Assembly (NCBI RefSeq): GCF_001427875.1 | Contig: NZ_LMHK01000001.1 | Location: forward strand, 1,755,228-1,819,227 | Length of the DNA: 64,000 nucleotides | Direction of reading: 5' to 3' | Source of the DNA: Devosia sp. Root685 | Lineage (GTDB): Bacteria > Pseudomonadota > Alphaproteobacteria > Rhizobiales > Devosiaceae | Shown: positions 52,566-62,541 of the stretch, piece after piece | Position numbering within the stretch: position 1 is the first letter of the stretch | Layout: each line of letters opens with the position of its first letter | The notes under the pieces: generated by a model | Database searches by the model: none | What the model was told of the DNA's origin: nothing | The model's input: only the letters and a program-made list of their open reading frames with translations | Position numbers and translations under genes: made by a program

Positions 52566-54428
52566 TTAGCCGCGCGGCTTGCGCGGACCGGAAGGACGGC
52601 CACCCTCAGGGCGGCCACCGGGGCGGCCACCTTCAGGGCGGCCACCTTCAGGGCGGCCACCGGGACGACCACCACCGCCCGGCTTGCCACCAAACGGCTT
52701 GCCGCCAGTGGGACGGCCACCGGCCGGGCGTGCACCACCGGGACGACCGCCCTCGGGGCGACCGCCACCCGGACGGCCTGCGCCGGGACGACCACCGTCA
52801 GGACGCGCGCCGCGCGGCTTGTCGCCAAATGCGGGCCGGCCACCCTGCGGGCGGCCCTGAGCGGGACGATCATCGCGGCGCGGCGGACGGCTGTCGTCAA
52901 AGGCGCGCTGCGGACGATCCTGACGCGGACCGCGCGCCGGCTTGTCGCCATAGGGCCGTGCCGGACGCTCGTCACCACCACGAGCGGGACGGTCACCAAA
53001 GCTACGCGCTGGCTTGTCGCCAAACGAACGCGCTGGACGATCGCCGAAGCTCCGCGCCGGCTTGTCACCGAAACCGCGCTGCGGGCGTTCGCCGCCACCA
53101 CGCCGTTCGTCATCGCGACGCGGCGGACGATCATTGAAGCTGCGGGCCGGACGCTCATTGCCATCCGGACGGCCGCCACGCTGCGGCCGCTCACCAAACG
53201 GCTTGTCGCCATAAGGCTTGCGATCGCCATAGGGCTTCTTGTCGCCAAAGGACGGGCGTTCGCCGTAAGGCTTTTTGTCCCCATACGGCTTTTTGTCCCC
53301 ATAGGGCTTTTTGTCACCATAGGGCTTCTTGTCGCCAAACGACTTGCGGTCACCCGCCGGGCGATCGGCACGGTCGGGCTTGGGCGCGCGGATCGGCGGG
53401 CGGCCATAATTGCTGGCGGGCTGATCGTCGGGATCCACACGCCCACGCGCCGGACGAGCCGGTGCCTTGGGTTCGTATTCCTCCGGCGCGCGACCATCGT
53501 CGTCAAAATGCACGCGGCGCGGCCGCACCGGACGTTCATCCTCACGAGCCGACCGGCGGTCATCACCGCGCGCATCAAAGCGCCCACCGCCGGGACCACG
53601 GCTGCGTGGCGATTCGCTGCTCGGACGCGGCGGCGGGAACAGGCCTTCGGGCATTTCGCTGTCGAAATCGACATTGGCGGCCTCGGCCAGCTTCTTGCCG
53701 AGCTGGTCCTTGAGCATCTTGGCCTTCACCACCTCGATCTGGCCTTCCTTGAGGTCGCCGAGCTGGAACGGACCATAGGAAACGCGGATCAGGCGGTTCA
53801 CTTCAAGGCCAAGGGCGCCGAGCACATTCTTGACTTCGCGGTTCTTGCCTTCGCGCAAGCCGACGACGATCCACATATTGTGGCCCTGCTCGCGCTCGAT
53901 CGTCGCTTCGATCGGCCCATAATTGATGCCCTCGACGGTAATGCCGTCCTTGAGCGCATCGAGCTGGGCCTGCGTCACATAGCCATAGGCGCGCACGCGA
54001 TAGCGGCGCAGCCAGCCGGTGGAGGGCAGTTCGAGCACGCGCTTGAGCCCGCCATCATTGGTCAGCAGCAACAGGCCTTCGGTATTGATATCGAGCCGTC
54101 CCACGGTGACGACGCGCGGCAGGCCCTGTTCTTCGACGGCCTCGAAGATCGTCGGGCGGCCTTCGGGGTCCTTCTCGGTCACCACGAGCCCGGCGGGCTT
54201 ATGATAGAGCCAGACGCGGGTGCCCTGGCGCTCGGCCAGTTGCTGGCCATCCACCGTGATCTTGTCGCGGCTCGTGACGTTGAAGGCGGGGGTAATGACC
54301 TTCTTGCCGTTGACCATGACGCGGCCGGAGGCAATCCAGCCTTCGGCATCGCGACGCGAGCAGAGCCCGGCGCGGGCCATGACCTTGGCAAGACGATCGG
54401 CGGTTTCGGGTTTTGGTGTGTCGCTCAT
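52566..54428 (-). CDS. 23S rRNA pseudouridine synthase RluB-like with long disordered C-terminal tail
   Basis: 620 aa. Residues 8-60 are an S4 RNA-binding domain and 70-245 the RsuA/RluB catalytic domain, with Asp113 in GRLDINTEGLLLLT. After about residue 270 the sequence is low complexity to the end: Arg/Asp/Pro/Gly-rich, with KPYGDK tandem units, RSFGD(R/K)PA units and a final GGRPxGG run. E. coli RluB is about 290 aa, so the tail roughly doubles the protein. Such RG-rich tails bind RNA non-specifically in other proteins; that role here is inferred. The tail contains long open shadows in other frames. Confidence 0.93.
   Translation of the reverse strand: MSDTPKPETADRLAKVMARAGLCSRRDAEGWIASGRVMVNGKKVITPAFNVTSRDKITVDGQQLAERQGTRVWLYHKPAGLVVTEKDPEGRPTIFEAVEEQGLPRVVTVGRLDINTEGLLLLTNDGGLKRVLELPSTGWLRRYRVRAYGYVTQAQLDALKDGITVEGINYGPIEATIEREQGHNMWIVVGLREGKNREVKNVLGALGLEVNRLIRVSYGPFQLGDLKEGQIEVVKAKMLKDQLGKKLAEAANVDFDSEMPEGLFPPPRPSSESPRSRGPGGGRFDARGDDRRSAREDERPVRPRRVHFDDDGRAPEEYEPKAPARPARGRVDPDDQPASNYGRPPIRAPKPDRADRPAGDRKSFGDKKPYGDKKPYGDKKPYGDKKPYGERPSFGDKKPYGDRKPYGDKPFGERPQRGGRPDGNERPARSFNDRPPRRDDERRGGGERPQRGFGDKPARSFGDRPARSFGDKPARSFGDRPARGGDERPARPYGDKPARGPRQDRPQRAFDDSRPPRRDDRPAQGRPQGGRPAFGDKPRGARPDGGRPGAGRPGGGRPEGGRPGGARPAGGRPTGGKPFGGKPGGGGRPGGRPEGGRPEGGRPGGRPEGGRPSGPRKPRG
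53205..53345. repeat. 18-bp tandem repeats coding KPYGDK in the rluB tail
   Basis: Six to seven 18-bp units (each encoding KPYGDK or close variants such as RPSFGD) in the minus-strand rluB-like gene. Consecutive units are nearly identical in DNA, which makes copy-number change by slippage likely. The change would stay in frame. Confidence 0.8.
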
Positions 54429-54486
54429 GCGAACATGACTTCCATAACATGCGGGACCCATTTTGGGCGGCGCGGAGAAAGCGAAA

Positions 54487-54509
54487 GGCGGCCGGATTGT
54501 CCGGCCGCC
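54487..54509 (-). terminator. Probable terminator after the lipoprotein gene
   Basis: Perfect 9-bp stem GGCGGCCGG / CCGGCCGCC with a 5-nt loop, 32 bases past the stop of the lipoprotein gene. On the minus strand it is followed by TTTCGCTTT, an imperfect T-tract. Confidence 0.65.
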
Positions 54510-54540
54510 AGGAGAGTCGTCGAGATGCCGGACGAGGCTG

Positions 54541-55242
54541 TTAGAGTTTTACGTCCGAAGGCTTGAGGGTCACGTCGGGGCCACCGCCCAGAACGCCGCT
54601 GCTGGTCGGACCCTGGGTCCGCAGCGCCTTGCGCACGGCTTCGGGGCAACGCGGGTCGCTGAGCGGAACCAGTTCGCCGGCCGGCGTGCGGCAGACGAGG
54701 TTGGCATCACCCACGCGGGTAAAATATTCATCCGGCGGCAGATAGAGCGGGCGGCCCGCGGTCGCGGTCACCTGCATGCCGGCAGCGCTCATGCGCGCCG
54801 TCAAAGCGCGCGCCTCTTCGGGTGTCAGCGGACGGCCCGAGAGCGAACGCAGGTCCACGACCTTGGCATTGCGCAGGCGCTGGATATCGGCTTCGCTCAG
54901 CTTGGAGGTGTCGATCTGCACGGTATTGCTATTGGCCGGCAGCTGCGCCGCGGCGACCTGCGTGCTCGGCGCCGGCAAGTTCTTGCCGTCGCGCGGCAGC
55001 ACCAGCGGGGCGCGCGCCGCAGTCAGATCTTCCTTCGGCGCATCGCCGGGGATCAGACCGACGCCACGCGCCGTGGTGTTCAGCACGTCGCGTTCAAAGG
55101 TGCCGAAATCGGTCAGCGCATTGGTGCCTTCGACCGTGGTGCAGGCGCCAAGTGCCAGCGTCGCCGCCAAGGCCAGCCCAGCCAGCACTGCACGCGCCGC
55201 GGCCGAAATACGGCCATTGTGGCCGGTCAATCCAATACGCAT
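54541..55242 (-). CDS. Predicted lipoprotein of unknown function
   Basis: 233 aa. The signal peptide ends in the lipobox LALGAC, so the mature protein begins at a lipid-anchored Cys. The body has a DxRSLSGRPLTPEEARALTARM helix-like segment and a C-terminal tail with CRTPAG and DPRCPEAV, the two Cys possibly bonded. No family is recognised. AAGGGACG is correctly spaced before the start. It stands just after lspA, the enzyme that would process it, which is a neat but possibly accidental arrangement. Confidence 0.8.
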   Translation of the reverse strand: MRIGLTGHNGRISAAARAVLAGLALAATLALGACTTVEGTNALTDFGTFERDVLNTTARGVGLIPGDAPKEDLTAARAPLVLPRDGKNLPAPSTQVAAAQLPANSNTVQIDTSKLSEADIQRLRNAKVVDLRSLSGRPLTPEEARALTARMSAAGMQVTATAGRPLYLPPDEYFTRVGDANLVCRTPAGELVPLSDPRCPEAVRKALRTQGPTSSGVLGGGPDVTLKPSDVKL

Positions 55243-55327
55243 GAAACGTCCCTTACGATAATGGCGGCGCTTATAGCGCATTTGAGGCCCTAAGGCCAGA
55301 TTTGGGCAGCACAATGATGCGCGAGCC

Positions 55328-55882
55328 TTAATCGGCCGGCTTGGCTCGGCTCTTGCCAAGGCCAACAAGGTCAACCAGCAACAGGATGACCCCGAGCGTG
55401 ATCGCCATATCGGCAATATTGAAGATATAAAATGACCAGCTTCCCCAATGAAAATGGAAAAAGTCGGCCACGGCCCCAAAGATCAGCCGGTCGAGCGCAT
55501 TGGAGAGCGCTCCCCCGATGGCAAAGGCCAGACCCAGCCGCACCAGCGGCGCATCTGTGCGCCACCACCAGACCGAAAGCCCGAGGATCGCCACCATCAT
55601 GATCGCGCCCAGCGTCCACACCGGCAGCCCATCGAGCAGCCCATAGGAAATGCCGGTATTCCACACCAGCACATAATCGAAGAACGAGCTCACCGGCACG
55701 ATTTCGCCGCCGCGCCAGCCGGTCATCGAAAACGGCACATAGTTGGAAAAAATCTCGACGCAGTTCGCCTGCCCGATGGCATAGCACTCCGCCGCGATAT
55801 GATAGCCCTTTTGCGCCCGATCGAGCCCGAAGGCCAGAACGGCCGCAACGAGGGAGGTGTAGATGGCGGAATTTGCTTTCAC
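55328..55882 (-). CDS. lspA: Signal peptidase II (lipoprotein signal peptidase)
   Basis: 184 aa, four predicted transmembrane helices. Catalytic aspartates are in GGALSNALDRLIFGAVADFF and FYIFNIADMAITLG. It cuts prolipoproteins before the lipidated Cys. The start is GTG with GGAGAG about five bases upstream. Order ribF-ileS-lspA is conserved widely. Two repeat elements lie between it and ileS. Confidence 0.96.
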   Translation of the reverse strand: MKANSAIYTSLVAAVLAFGLDRAQKGYHIAAECYAIGQANCVEIFSNYVPFSMTGWRGGEIVPVSSFFDYVLVWNTGISYGLLDGLPVWTLGAIMMVAILGLSVWWWRTDAPLVRLGLAFAIGGALSNALDRLIFGAVADFFHFHWGSWSFYIFNIADMAITLGVILLLVDLVGLGKSRAKPAD

Positions 55883-55894
55883 GACGCTCTCCGT

Positions 55895-55949
55895 CTTCCC
55901 TTCTCCCCTTGCAGGAGAAGGTGGCGCGAAGCGCCGGATGAGGGGTATG
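55895..55949. repeat. Family E palindromic repeat, single unit
   Basis: CTTCCCTTCTCCCCTTGCAGGAGAAGGTGGCGCGAAGCGCCGGATGAGGGGTAT (in part: CCTTCTCCCCTTGCAGGAG, then GGATGAGGGGTAT). Same unit as the first half of 28501-28655. It lies immediately upstream of the lspA start, in the transcribed strand order ileS to lspA. Confidence 0.85.
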
Positions 55950-56006
55950 GGTTCGTGCGGTCGCTGAGATCGTCAACTGCACTACAGAGATTTATCAACG
56001 ACCACC

Positions 56007-56082
56007 GGTTGTCATCCCGGCGAAGGCCGGGACCCATCCTGAGATCTCGAGATGGGCCCCGGCCTTCGCCGGGGTGACAACC
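56007..56082. repeat. Family F palindromic repeat (REP-like)
   Basis: GGTTGTCATCCCGGCGAAGG ... CCGGGGTGACAACC, an imperfect palindrome with inner arms GGGACCCAT / ATGGGCCCC around GAGATCTCGAGATG. The CCCCGGCCTTCGCCGGGGTGACA consensus occurs in many alphaproteobacterial genomes as a dispersed intergenic repeat. Only one copy is in this window. Confidence 0.85.
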
Positions 56083-56107
56083 GAGAGCGGGATGGGCCCG
56101 CGACCGC

Positions 56108-59059
56108 TTAAGCCTCAACCGCCGCCAACTCACGCAAAGCCTGCGCATCACGCAGCGTTACATCCGGATATTCGGCATCGGACCCAACTTCGGGCAACAC
56201 CTTCCACGAGCGGGCGCAGCGCGTGCCCTCGGCCAGCGCTGGCACAACCGATACGTCCGGCACATCATCGAGCGTGAACGCTTCAGCCGGACCATCATTG
56301 TGCGACATTGCAATCGCCGAAGTGATGGCGATCTCGGCCAGGTCCTGCCCTTCGAGCGCTGTGATATAGCGCGCGTCCGACACAAACACCTTTGGCGCGG
56401 CTTCGAGCGAGGAACCGATGCGCTTTTCACGCCGTTCGATTTCGAGCGCCCCGGTTACCACGCGCCGCACGCCGCGAATGAGCTGCCATTTGTTGGCCAA
56501 CTCGTCATCCAGCCATTCCGCCGGAATCTCGGGGAAGAGCCGCAGATGTACGCTCTCGTTTTCGCCCGGATGCCGTTCCAGCCAGCACTCTTCCATGGTG
56601 AATACGAGGATCGGCGCGAGCCAGGCGGTCAGCGCGTTGAACAGATGGTCGAGCACGGTCAGCGCCGAGCGACGCTTCACGCTCGAAATCGGATCGCAAT
56701 AAAGCGCATCCTTGCGGATATCGAAATAGAACGCCGAAAGCTCGATGTTCATGAAATTGGTCAGGAGCGAGACGACCTTGCGGTAGTCGTATTCCTTATA
56801 GGCCGAACGCACCCCGGCATCGAGCTGCGCCAACCGGTGCAGCATCAGCCGTTCAAGTTCGGGCATATCCCGGAAATCAACGACGTCGTCGGCCTTGAAA
56901 TGGGCGAGATTACCAAGCAGCCAGCGCAGCGTATTGCGCAGCTTGCGATAACCATCGACCGTTGTCTGGATGATTTCCTTGCCCAGACGCAGGTCTTCCG
57001 AATAGTCGGACGAGGCCACCCAGAGCCGCAGGATATCGGCGCCGTATTGCTTGATGATGTCCTGCGGGGCAACCGTATTGCCCAGCGATTTGCTCATCTT
57101 CTTGCCGTCACCATCCATGGTGAAACCATGGGTGAGAACGCTGTCATAGGGCGCATAGCCATTGGTCGCGCAGCTTTCGAGCAGCGAGGAATGGAACCAG
57201 CCGCGATGCTGGTCCGAGCCTTCGAGATACATCGAGGCCGGGAATTTCAGATGCGGCCATTTTTGTTTATTGCGCAACACAAAGGCGTGGGTCGAACCAC
57301 TGTCGAACCACACGTCGAGCACGTCAGTCACCATCTCGTAGTCGGCAACCTTATAGCCCTCGCCGAGATAGCGTTCGGCAGCGCCCGGCTTGAACCAGGC
57401 GTCGGCGCCCTCTTCCTCAAAGCTCTGGGCGATGCGGTGGTTGACCGTTTCATCGCGCAGGATTTCCGAAGTTCCCTTGTGCACAAAAACCGTGATCGGC
57501 ACGCCCCAGGCGCGCTGACGGCTCAGCACCCAATCGGGACGATCAGCGATCATGGCACGCAACCGGTTCTGCCCGGCCGAAGGATAGAATTTGGTCTTGT
57601 CGATGGCATTGAGCGCCCGGTGACGCAGCGTATCGCCCTCGGCGCCCTCGATGGCCTTGTCCATATAGACAAACCATTGCGGCGTGTTGCGGAAGATCAC
57701 CGGCTTCTTCGAGCGCCAGGAATGCGGATATTGGTGCTTTACGCGGCCACGGGCAATGATATTGCCTTTTTCGGCCAGCGCCGCGATGACGCGATTATTC
57801 GCATCGCCCTTCTTGCCATTGTCGTCGATGACGCGCGCGCCATCAAAACCAGGCGCTTCGGACGTGTAGAACCCATCGTCGCCCACAACATAGGGGATGG
57901 ACGGGTCGATGCCTCGATCCTGCAACAGGCGCGTCGATTCCATCCAGATACCAAAGTCATCAAGACCATGGCCCGGCGCGGTATGCACAAAGCCGGTACC
58001 GGCATCGTCGGTGACGTGTTCGCCATCGAGCAGCGGCACGTCGAAATTGTAGCCGTCGGCATGGCCGCGCAGCGGGTGCTCGGTCAGCGCACCGGCAAGC
58101 ATTTCCGCGCTAACGGGGAAGACCTTTTCGTAGGCTTCGACCTTGGCCTTCTTCATCACGTCTTCGGCCAGGTTGTCCGCGAGGATATACTGGTCGCCGA
58201 CAACGGCCCAATTGCCATCGGGCGCCGCCGTCACGCGGTAAAGGCTGTAGGCGATCTTGCTCGAAAACGAGATGGCCCGGTTTGCCGGGATGGTCCAGGG
58301 CGTGGTGGTCCAGATCACGACGCTCGGCCGAACAAGCTTGCTGCCCGGAGCCGGTTCGACCCCGCCAAACCGTGTGACCGGGAATTTTACCCAGATCGTG
58401 TCGCTCTCATAATCGGCATATTCGATCTCGGCCTCGGCCAGCGCCGTGCGTTCGACCACCGACCACATCACGGGTTTTGACCCGCGATAGAGCTGGCCAG
58501 TCATGGACACCTTCATCAGCTCGCGCGCGATCTGCGCTTCGGCGTCAAAGCTCATGGTGAGATAGGGATTATCCCATTCACCCAAAATTCCCAGACGCTT
58601 GAATTCCTCGCGCTGGATATCGACCCAGCTTTCGGCAAAGGCGCGGCATTCCTGGCGGAATTCCACCAGGGGGACTTCGTTCTTGTCCTTGCCCTTGGCG
58701 CGGTACTGCTCTTCGATCTTCCATTCGATGGGCAGGCCGTGACAATCCCAGCCGGGGATATAGGCAGCGTTGTGGCCAAGCATCTGCATGGACCGGCTCA
58801 CCAAGTCCTTCAGCGTCTTGTTCAGCGCATGCCCGATATGGATATTGCCGTTCGCATAGGGAGGGCCGTCATGCAGCGTAAAGAGCGGCCGGTCCTTGGC
58901 CTGCTCGCGCTGCAGCGCATAAATATCCATGTCCTGCCAGCGCTTGAGCCAGATCGGCTCGCGATCGGGCAGGCCCGCGCGCATCGGAAATTCGGTTTGC
59001 GGCAGAAAGAGCGTGGCCGAGTAATCTGTTTCGGTCGCGCCTGGAGCGGTATCGGTCAT
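56108..59059 (-). CDS. ileS: Isoleucine--tRNA ligase
   Basis: 983 aa, class I synthetase. HIGH motif at residues 74-77 ([12 protein letters not shown]), KMSKS near residue 650 ([12 protein letters not shown]), and the editing domain with [14 protein letters not shown]. The C-terminal region lacks the second zinc-finger of E. coli IleS as far as I can see. The ATG at 59059 is well supported by family length. No leader structure is seen upstream; ribF ends 71 bases before. Confidence 0.98.
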   Translation of the reverse strand: MTDTAPGATETDYSATLFLPQTEFPMRAGLPDREPIWLKRWQDMDIYALQREQAKDRPLFTLHDGPPYANGNIHIGHALNKTLKDLVSRSMQMLGHNAAYIPGWDCHGLPIEWKIEEQYRAKGKDKNEVPLVEFRQECRAFAESWVDIQREEFKRLGILGEWDNPYLTMSFDAEAQIARELMKVSMTGQLYRGSKPVMWSVVERTALAEAEIEYADYESDTIWVKFPVTRFGGVEPAPGSKLVRPSVVIWTTTPWTIPANRAISFSSKIAYSLYRVTAAPDGNWAVVGDQYILADNLAEDVMKKAKVEAYEKVFPVSAEMLAGALTEHPLRGHADGYNFDVPLLDGEHVTDDAGTGFVHTAPGHGLDDFGIWMESTRLLQDRGIDPSIPYVVGDDGFYTSEAPGFDGARVIDDNGKKGDANNRVIAALAEKGNIIARGRVKHQYPHSWRSKKPVIFRNTPQWFVYMDKAIEGAEGDTLRHRALNAIDKTKFYPSAGQNRLRAMIADRPDWVLSRQRAWGVPITVFVHKGTSEILRDETVNHRIAQSFEEEGADAWFKPGAAERYLGEGYKVADYEMVTDVLDVWFDSGSTHAFVLRNKQKWPHLKFPASMYLEGSDQHRGWFHSSLLESCATNGYAPYDSVLTHGFTMDGDGKKMSKSLGNTVAPQDIIKQYGADILRLWVASSDYSEDLRLGKEIIQTTVDGYRKLRNTLRWLLGNLAHFKADDVVDFRDMPELERLMLHRLAQLDAGVRSAYKEYDYRKVVSLLTNFMNIELSAFYFDIRKDALYCDPISSVKRRSALTVLDHLFNALTAWLAPILVFTMEECWLERHPGENESVHLRLFPEIPAEWLDDELANKWQLIRGVRRVVTGALEIERREKRIGSSLEAAPKVFVSDARYITALEGQDLAEIAITSAIAMSHNDGPAEAFTLDDVPDVSVVPALAEGTRCARSWKVLPEVGSDAEYPDVTLRDAQALRELAAVEA

Positions 59060-59130
59060 GGATCGGCAATCGGTACGGGAAGAATGGCGTGCCTTTTAGC
59101 AAGGCAAGGCCAATGGGGCAAAGGTTGATT

Positions 59131-60105
59131 TCAGCCGAAAAACCCCAGCGTCTCGTCCAGCGCCCCGATCGGCCGCGCTTCGGCGATCATCGCCCGCGCC
59201 TTACGGCTGTCGCGATCCATGGCCGCGATGAGATCGTCGAGCCCCTTGAACACTTCCTGCCCGCGGATATGGCCGATCAGCGCCACGCAGATCGTCTGCC
59301 CATAAATATCGGCGTCGAAATCGAAGAGATGCGTCTCAAAGGGCGGAAGCTGATTGTCGAACATCGGCTTGCCATAGGCGGCAACGCCATCGAGCAGCTT
59401 ACCGCCCACCTTGGCCCGCACGGCATAAACGCCCTGCGCGAGCTGAAAGCCGGTCTGCGTCATCGTATTAGCCGTCGGATAACCCAGTTCGCGCCCGCGC
59501 TGGTCGCCCTTGACCACGCAGCCTTCAAAAAACCAGTGATAGCCCAATAGCCGATTGGCCGCGGTCACCGCGCCTTCGGAGAGCGCCGCGCGAATGCGCG
59601 AAGAGGAAATCACCTCGTCGCCCTCATCCATCAAATCCAGCGTTTCCACCGCGAAGCCCAGCTCATTGCCTTTTTCGCGCAAAAAGCTCGGCGTACCCCG
59701 CCGCTGGCGGCCAAAATGGAAATCCGACCCGATGATGACGCCCTTCACATCGAGAGCGCCAACCAGAAAATCGGCGACAAAAGTCTCCGCCTCGATCTGC
59801 GAAAACGCCGTATCGAAGGGCAGGACGATGATGCCATCGAGCCCCAGCGCCTCGGCCAGCGCCGCCTTGGCATCGCCCAGCGTCAGCCGGAACATGAACG
59901 GAGTTGGCGCAAAAACGTCGCGCGGATGCGGCTCGAACGTCAGGATCAGCGCCGGCACGCCCGCCGCGTGCGCCCGCTCGCGCAAAGCCGCGATGACCCG
60001 CTGATGGCCGCGATGCATGCCGTCGAAATTGCCGATGGCGACATAGGCGCCTCTCAGCGCCGCTGGGAGTTCCGAAAAACCGGAAAGACGAACGAAAGCG
60101 CTCAA
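59131..60105 (-). CDS. ribF: Bifunctional riboflavin kinase/FMN adenylyltransferase
   Basis: 324 aa. The adenylyltransferase half has AIGNFDGMHRGHQRVI (HxGH-like) and FTIGSDFHFG-type segment IIGSDFHFGRQRRG; the kinase half has RELGYPTANTM and FDFDADIYG. It makes FMN and FAD. The start is TTG (MSAFVRLSGFSELP), aligned with the family, one base after the stop of the HAD gene; no independent ribosome site is visible, so termination-reinitiation is likely. Confidence 0.96.
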   Translation of the reverse strand: MSAFVRLSGFSELPAALRGAYVAIGNFDGMHRGHQRVIAALRERAHAAGVPALILTFEPHPRDVFAPTPFMFRLTLGDAKAALAEALGLDGIIVLPFDTAFSQIEAETFVADFLVGALDVKGVIIGSDFHFGRQRRGTPSFLREKGNELGFAVETLDLMDEGDEVISSSRIRAALSEGAVTAANRLLGYHWFFEGCVVKGDQRGRELGYPTANTMTQTGFQLAQGVYAVRAKVGGKLLDGVAAYGKPMFDNQLPPFETHLFDFDADIYGQTICVALIGHIRGQEVFKGLDDLIAAMDRDSRKARAMIAEARPIGALDETLGFFG

Positions 60106-60106
60106 T

Positions 60107-60985
60107 TCATGACGCCCAATTGAGACGCGGCAGAAAGCCGGCCACCTGCGCCCCGCTCGGCGCGATCAGGTCGGCAATCGCCTGCGGATCGGGCTTGCCG
60201 AAAGCATCGAGTTCGGCCGCATGGATCGACCCGGTAATAAATAGGAGATCAATGCCAAACTGCGCCGCGCCCGTCGCATCGGTGCGCACGCTGTCGCCAA
60301 TGGCCAGCACCCGGCTCTTGTCGAGCGCCTTGCCCGCCGCCAGTTCGCCGAGGCGAAACGCCTCTTCATAGATCGGCTGATAGGGCTTTCCCGCCATCAA
60401 GACCATGCCGCCCATGGCCGCATAAAGATCGCCCAAGGCGCCGCCGCAATAGATGATCTGGTCGCCATGCTCCACCACCCGGTCAGGATTGGCGCAGATC
60501 ATCGGCAGCTTTCGCTGTAGCCACAGCTTGGCGCGCTCGCGATACATTTCCGGGGTGTCTTCGTCGGTATCGAGATCGGTCACGACGACGACTTCGGCCT
60601 CTTCGGGCCCCGTGCGCTTGAGATCGAACCCGTCGTAAAGCGCATCGTCCTCGGTCAAGGGACCGACGTGATGAATAGCGCGCCCGCGATATTTGGAAAT
60701 CATCGTCCGCGTCGCGTCCCCCGAGGAGACGATGGCATCATAGGCCTCGCGCGGCACATTGAGCCGGTCGAGCATGGCAACGATCGGCGGCGACGGCCGC
60801 GGCGCATTGGTGATGAGAACCACCTTGCCCCCGGCGCGGCGATATTGCACCAGCGCATCCACCGCCTCGGGAAAGGCCGAGATGCCGTTGTGGATGACAC
60901 CCCAGACATCGCTCAGCACCGCATCGTAGCGCCCCGCGAGATCGGCGAGGCCGGAAATGATGGGCAGGGGCGCGGCTGCGGACAT
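60107..60985 (-). CDS. HAD-superfamily hydrolase, subfamily IIA (TIGR01459 type)
   Basis: 292 aa. Motif I is DAVLSDVWGVIHNG (DxW variant), motif II LITNAPRPS, motif III with AGKPYQPIYEEAF and motif IV IGDSVRTDATGA. Subfamily IIA members dephosphorylate small metabolites; this alphaproteobacterial branch is uncharacterised. It begins the HAD-ribF-ileS-lspA run. Confidence 0.93.
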   Translation of the reverse strand: MSAAAPLPIISGLADLAGRYDAVLSDVWGVIHNGISAFPEAVDALVQYRRAGGKVVLITNAPRPSPPIVAMLDRLNVPREAYDAIVSSGDATRTMISKYRGRAIHHVGPLTEDDALYDGFDLKRTGPEEAEVVVVTDLDTDEDTPEMYRERAKLWLQRKLPMICANPDRVVEHGDQIIYCGGALGDLYAAMGGMVLMAGKPYQPIYEEAFRLGELAAGKALDKSRVLAIGDSVRTDATGAAQFGIDLLFITGSIHAAELDAFGKPDPQAIADLIAPSGAQVAGFLPRLNWAS

Positions 60986-61073
60986 GGGTCAGTTCCCGTC
61001 TAAAAATGTCTCAGGCTGCTATGTGGCAGTTCGGTCCGGGCGATCAAGTCCGAAACCGATGGAATTGCCGATT

Positions 61074-62348
61074 TCAGAGCTCGGCGCGACGGCGTGCCGC
61101 TTCCGGACGCTGCGGGGCGGGCGGCGCCACAGTGCGGGTCGGCTCGAGCAGCAGGTCGGGACGCACCGGGCCCGGCGGGGCGACATGATTGCCCTGCACC
61201 AGCGTGATTTCATTGTCGAGCAGCTCGACGATCTGCCGCTCGTCGCTTACCCCGGTCGCGAGGAGGGTAATATCGAAACGCCCCACATAGCTCGCGATAT
61301 CGGAGAGGTGGAAGTCGGTATAGACTTCCGGCGAATTGATCAGCTTGCCCGCATTGACACGGATCGTGCGCACGCCAAGTTCGGAAAGATCGGCAAAATT
61401 GAGCCGCAGCGAGGAGGCATTGGACAGCGAGAAACCCGCGCCGCGCCGCTGGATCGCCTGCAGCGCCGTGCGCGCCGTCTGCATCAGTTCCTGGAATTCC
61501 ACCTCGCCAATGGTGAAGATCAGGCCCGTCGCAATGACGCGATTGGCATCGAGAATAGCGAGCAACTGCTCCACCGCCGCGCTGTCGCGCAGCGTCGCGC
61601 CGCTCAGAGGAATATAGAGCGAAATGGCCTGGCCGCCGGTACGGGCGCGACGGGCAATGGCTACCGCTTCATTGAGCGCAGTGCCGTCCACGCGCTGCAA
61701 CACATCCTCGCCGCCATGGCGCGGCAGGAAGTCGACGGGTTCAGCCACATCGCCATCTTCGAGCATCAGGCGCGGAATGAGATCGTAGCCGGCAGGGCGG
61801 CGCTGCGGCAGACGCGCCACGGGCTGGATATGATAAACAAGGCGCTGGTCGCCCAGCGCCTGACGCACCATGTCGAGGGGAATGATCGGTTCGATATCAT
61901 CATGCCGTTGCGGCGGCGAAACCGCACGCGGCGCTTCCCCGGCAAACCGATCGGGTGAAGCCACCACACCGGCCGCAGCGGCCTTTTCCTCGATTTCCGC
62001 TACCGCTTCGGCCACCTGGCGAATGACCGTGCCAAGCACGGAAATATCAGCCTCGATGGTTTCGAGACGCTGGCCGGGATTGAGTTCGGAAAGGGCATTG
62101 ATGCGGCGGCCGAGAACCGAGCCAGCCTGCGCGTCGGTCGCAAGCAGTCGCGACAAATCCTCGATACCGCGTTCGAGACGTTTTTCCGCACGCAGCCGCA
62201 AACGGCGTTCGGTAACCAGTGTGGCAATGCAAACAACGACCAGCGCAACCAGGATCGCTTCGGCAAGCGTAAAGGACAAGGCGAAATAGGTCATTGCGCC
62301 AATCGCAAAACCAGCAAGCGCGATAAAGAGATAGACCAGAGCCTGCAT
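61074..62348 (-). CDS. TipF-like protein: two membrane helices, coiled coil and degenerate EAL domain
   Basis: 424 aa. Two hydrophobic helices (ALVYLFIALAGFAIGAM and AILVALVVVCIATLV), an Arg/Glu-rich coiled region (about 45-120), then an EAL domain (about 155-400). The EAL motif reads YDLIPRL and the DDFGTG loop reads FSLSNAS, so catalysis is lost. Caulobacter TipF, with the same layout, binds c-di-GMP and places the flagellum; homology of function is inferred. ATG at 62348 is chosen over a TTG three codons earlier. Divergent from the sigma54 activator. Confidence 0.85.
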   Translation of the reverse strand: MQALVYLFIALAGFAIGAMTYFALSFTLAEAILVALVVVCIATLVTERRLRLRAEKRLERGIEDLSRLLATDAQAGSVLGRRINALSELNPGQRLETIEADISVLGTVIRQVAEAVAEIEEKAAAAGVVASPDRFAGEAPRAVSPPQRHDDIEPIIPLDMVRQALGDQRLVYHIQPVARLPQRRPAGYDLIPRLMLEDGDVAEPVDFLPRHGGEDVLQRVDGTALNEAVAIARRARTGGQAISLYIPLSGATLRDSAAVEQLLAILDANRVIATGLIFTIGEVEFQELMQTARTALQAIQRRGAGFSLSNASSLRLNFADLSELGVRTIRVNAGKLINSPEVYTDFHLSDIASYVGRFDITLLATGVSDERQIVELLDNEITLVQGNHVAPPGPVRPDLLLEPTRTVAPPAPQRPEAARRRAEL

Positions 62349-62541
62349 GGCATCCAAGGTTCAGATTGTGGCTAGATTCGACATGCAAGTCATATCATTG
62401 CCTCTCCTCGGGAAAAAGCGCTGAGACGCGATCCTACAGGTAAAGAACGGATTATTTACCCTGTTCGTCAACACTCCCCGTGAGCGTCATAGCTGTCCGG
62501 CACACGTCGGACGCATGGCGAAACACTAGGATTTAGGCGTA

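Noticed and set aside
53205..53345. CRISPR-like regular repeats
   Set aside because: Units are 18 bp without spacers and encode KPYGDK in the rluB-like gene.
52313..53674. 453-codon minus-strand open frame, Arg/Val/Ala-rich
   Set aside because: Alternate frame of the rluB tail and rsmD; it stays open because of the repetitive GC-rich DNA.
62349..62541. Sigma54 -24/-12 promoter before the regulator gene
   Set aside because: A GGCAC is present near 62500, but no GC-containing -12 element stands at the correct spacing.
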